Assembly: GCA_963787195.1 (NCBI GenBank)
Contig: CAWBCI010000073.1
Span: 49,688 to 113,687 of the forward strand
DNA: 64,000 bases
Direction: 5' to 3'
Source of the DNA: CAWBCI01 sp963787195
GTDB taxonomy: Bacteria > Bacteroidota > Bacteroidia > Bacteroidales > JAGOPY01
Of the stretch, positions 63,597-64,000 are shown in pieces. Every line of letters begins with the position of its first letter. Positions within the stretch are counted from its first letter, which is position 1. The notes beneath the pieces are model-generated. The model was not told the origin of the DNA. It was given only the letters and a program-made list of their open reading frames with translations, and did not search any database. The position numbers and the translations under genes are program-made.

Positions 63597-63960
63597 AGAA
63601 ATTTCATATCGTATACATCCTATATATCGGGCAATCGCGTATCGAATATCGGATATAGAAGCTTTTTTCAACACAACTTGTCCCGAAACCTCGGGGATAG
63701 AAAACACATAGGACTACTCCACTATTCCACCTGTTTTTTATATATTACACGGAGTTCCACGAAGATAAAAAGGAGTTCCACAGAGGGGAAATATGAAATA
63801 TTATATTGAATAGAGTATATTTTAAATTTTGACGACTAACGACTAACGACTAACGATTGACAACCGGGCCTGAGATTTGTTATTTGGGATTTGTTTGTTT
63901 TTTGTTATTTGGGATTTGGATTTTTTAGATTTATCGGAGCTAAGTGCTTAGAAATAAGCA
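63597..63960. other. Non-coding right end of window with short repeats
   Basis: Contains three GACTAAC units (63831-63862) and two GTTATTTGGGATTTG units (63879-63918). No supported gene; the ORFs that span it are built from repeats. Confidence 0.5.
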
Positions 63961-63961
63961 C

Positions 63962-63990
63962 AAAAAAGACGCCCATATAATTGGGCGTCT
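63962..63990 (-). terminator. Terminator for a minus-strand gene to the right
   Basis: On the minus strand GACGCCCA pairs with TGGGCGTC and is followed by TTTTTTG, so a gene beyond the window edge ends here. Confidence 0.8.
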
Positions 63991-64000
63991 TCAAAGTCTT

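Noticed and set aside
63531..63918. Possible CRISPR array or minisatellite
   Set aside because: Units are only 7-15 bp, directly abutting and degenerate, with no regular unique spacers and no cas genes.
1..64000. tRNA or rRNA genes, insertion sequences, prophage genes
   Set aside because: No cloverleaf-like sequence, rRNA core motif, transposase or phage protein was recognised on either strand.

Overview
The window looks like a chromosomal segment of a free-living Bacteroidota bacterium, probably an uncultured relative of the Bacteroidales. The evidence is the -7 boxes of the TAnnTTTG type, a type IX secretion C-terminal domain on an M1 peptidase, an S46 dipeptidyl-peptidase, a BlaI/M56-TonB pair, DUF4175, DUF3494 and small HMA-like AraC regulators. 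No rRNA, tRNA, CRISPR array, IS element or prophage was seen. The assignment rests on recognised protein families only.

Region 1 (about 1-24.8 kb) is a dense stress or stationary-phase island, mostly on the minus strand. Its outstanding feature is a 70-bp promoter module that I find 13 times (12 minus, 1 plus). Two direct repeats, GAATNATGTAA and GAATTNTGTAAT, lie 21 bp apart. They are followed by exactly 21 bp (20 bp in one copy) and a NANCTTTG -7 box. The modules head units for a cupin protein, a baeRF3-type release-factor-like protein, a 67-aa peptide (with OmpA and DUF4382 genes downstream), DUF3185, a small lipoprotein, a long unit (lmo0937 peptide, YtxH, cupin-fold, His-rich lipoprotein, AI-2E, DUF6600, glycogen phosphorylase, RpiB), a basic secreted protein, an MlaEFD plus outer-membrane-barrel operon and a DUF3494 surface protein. 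Four modules drive short transcripts ending in strong terminators with no conventional gene: two paralogous pairs of candidate small RNAs or small-protein mRNAs. A 186-aa AraC-family regulator sits at the edge of the island and is the best local candidate for the activator.

Region 2 (25-46 kb, mostly plus strand) carries a DUF362 / polyferredoxin pair, a frameshifted UPF0316 gene, a sensor kinase, a BlaI/BlaR-like pair with a double operator, an SMP-30-like protein, a zincin lipoprotein, a complete MacAB-TolC-like export operon (TolC, ATPase, two permeases, adaptor), and M49-like and S46 peptidases.

Region 3 (45.8-64 kb) is housekeeping: a CWC protein, frameshifted folB, gltX, a T9SS-secreted M1 peptidase, DUF4175, an anti-sigma-like ATPase, ybeY and mnmG. 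mnmG is flanked by two parS-like palindromes. Then come an NtrY-like kinase, an iron alcohol dehydrogenase, a small ferredoxin-fold protein and mnmA. The window ends in repeat-rich non-coding DNA.

Two genes (UPF0316 and folB) each carry one extra base. A dispersed repeat of about 140-175 bp occurs twice, and in one copy it supplies the C-terminus of a radical SAM protein.
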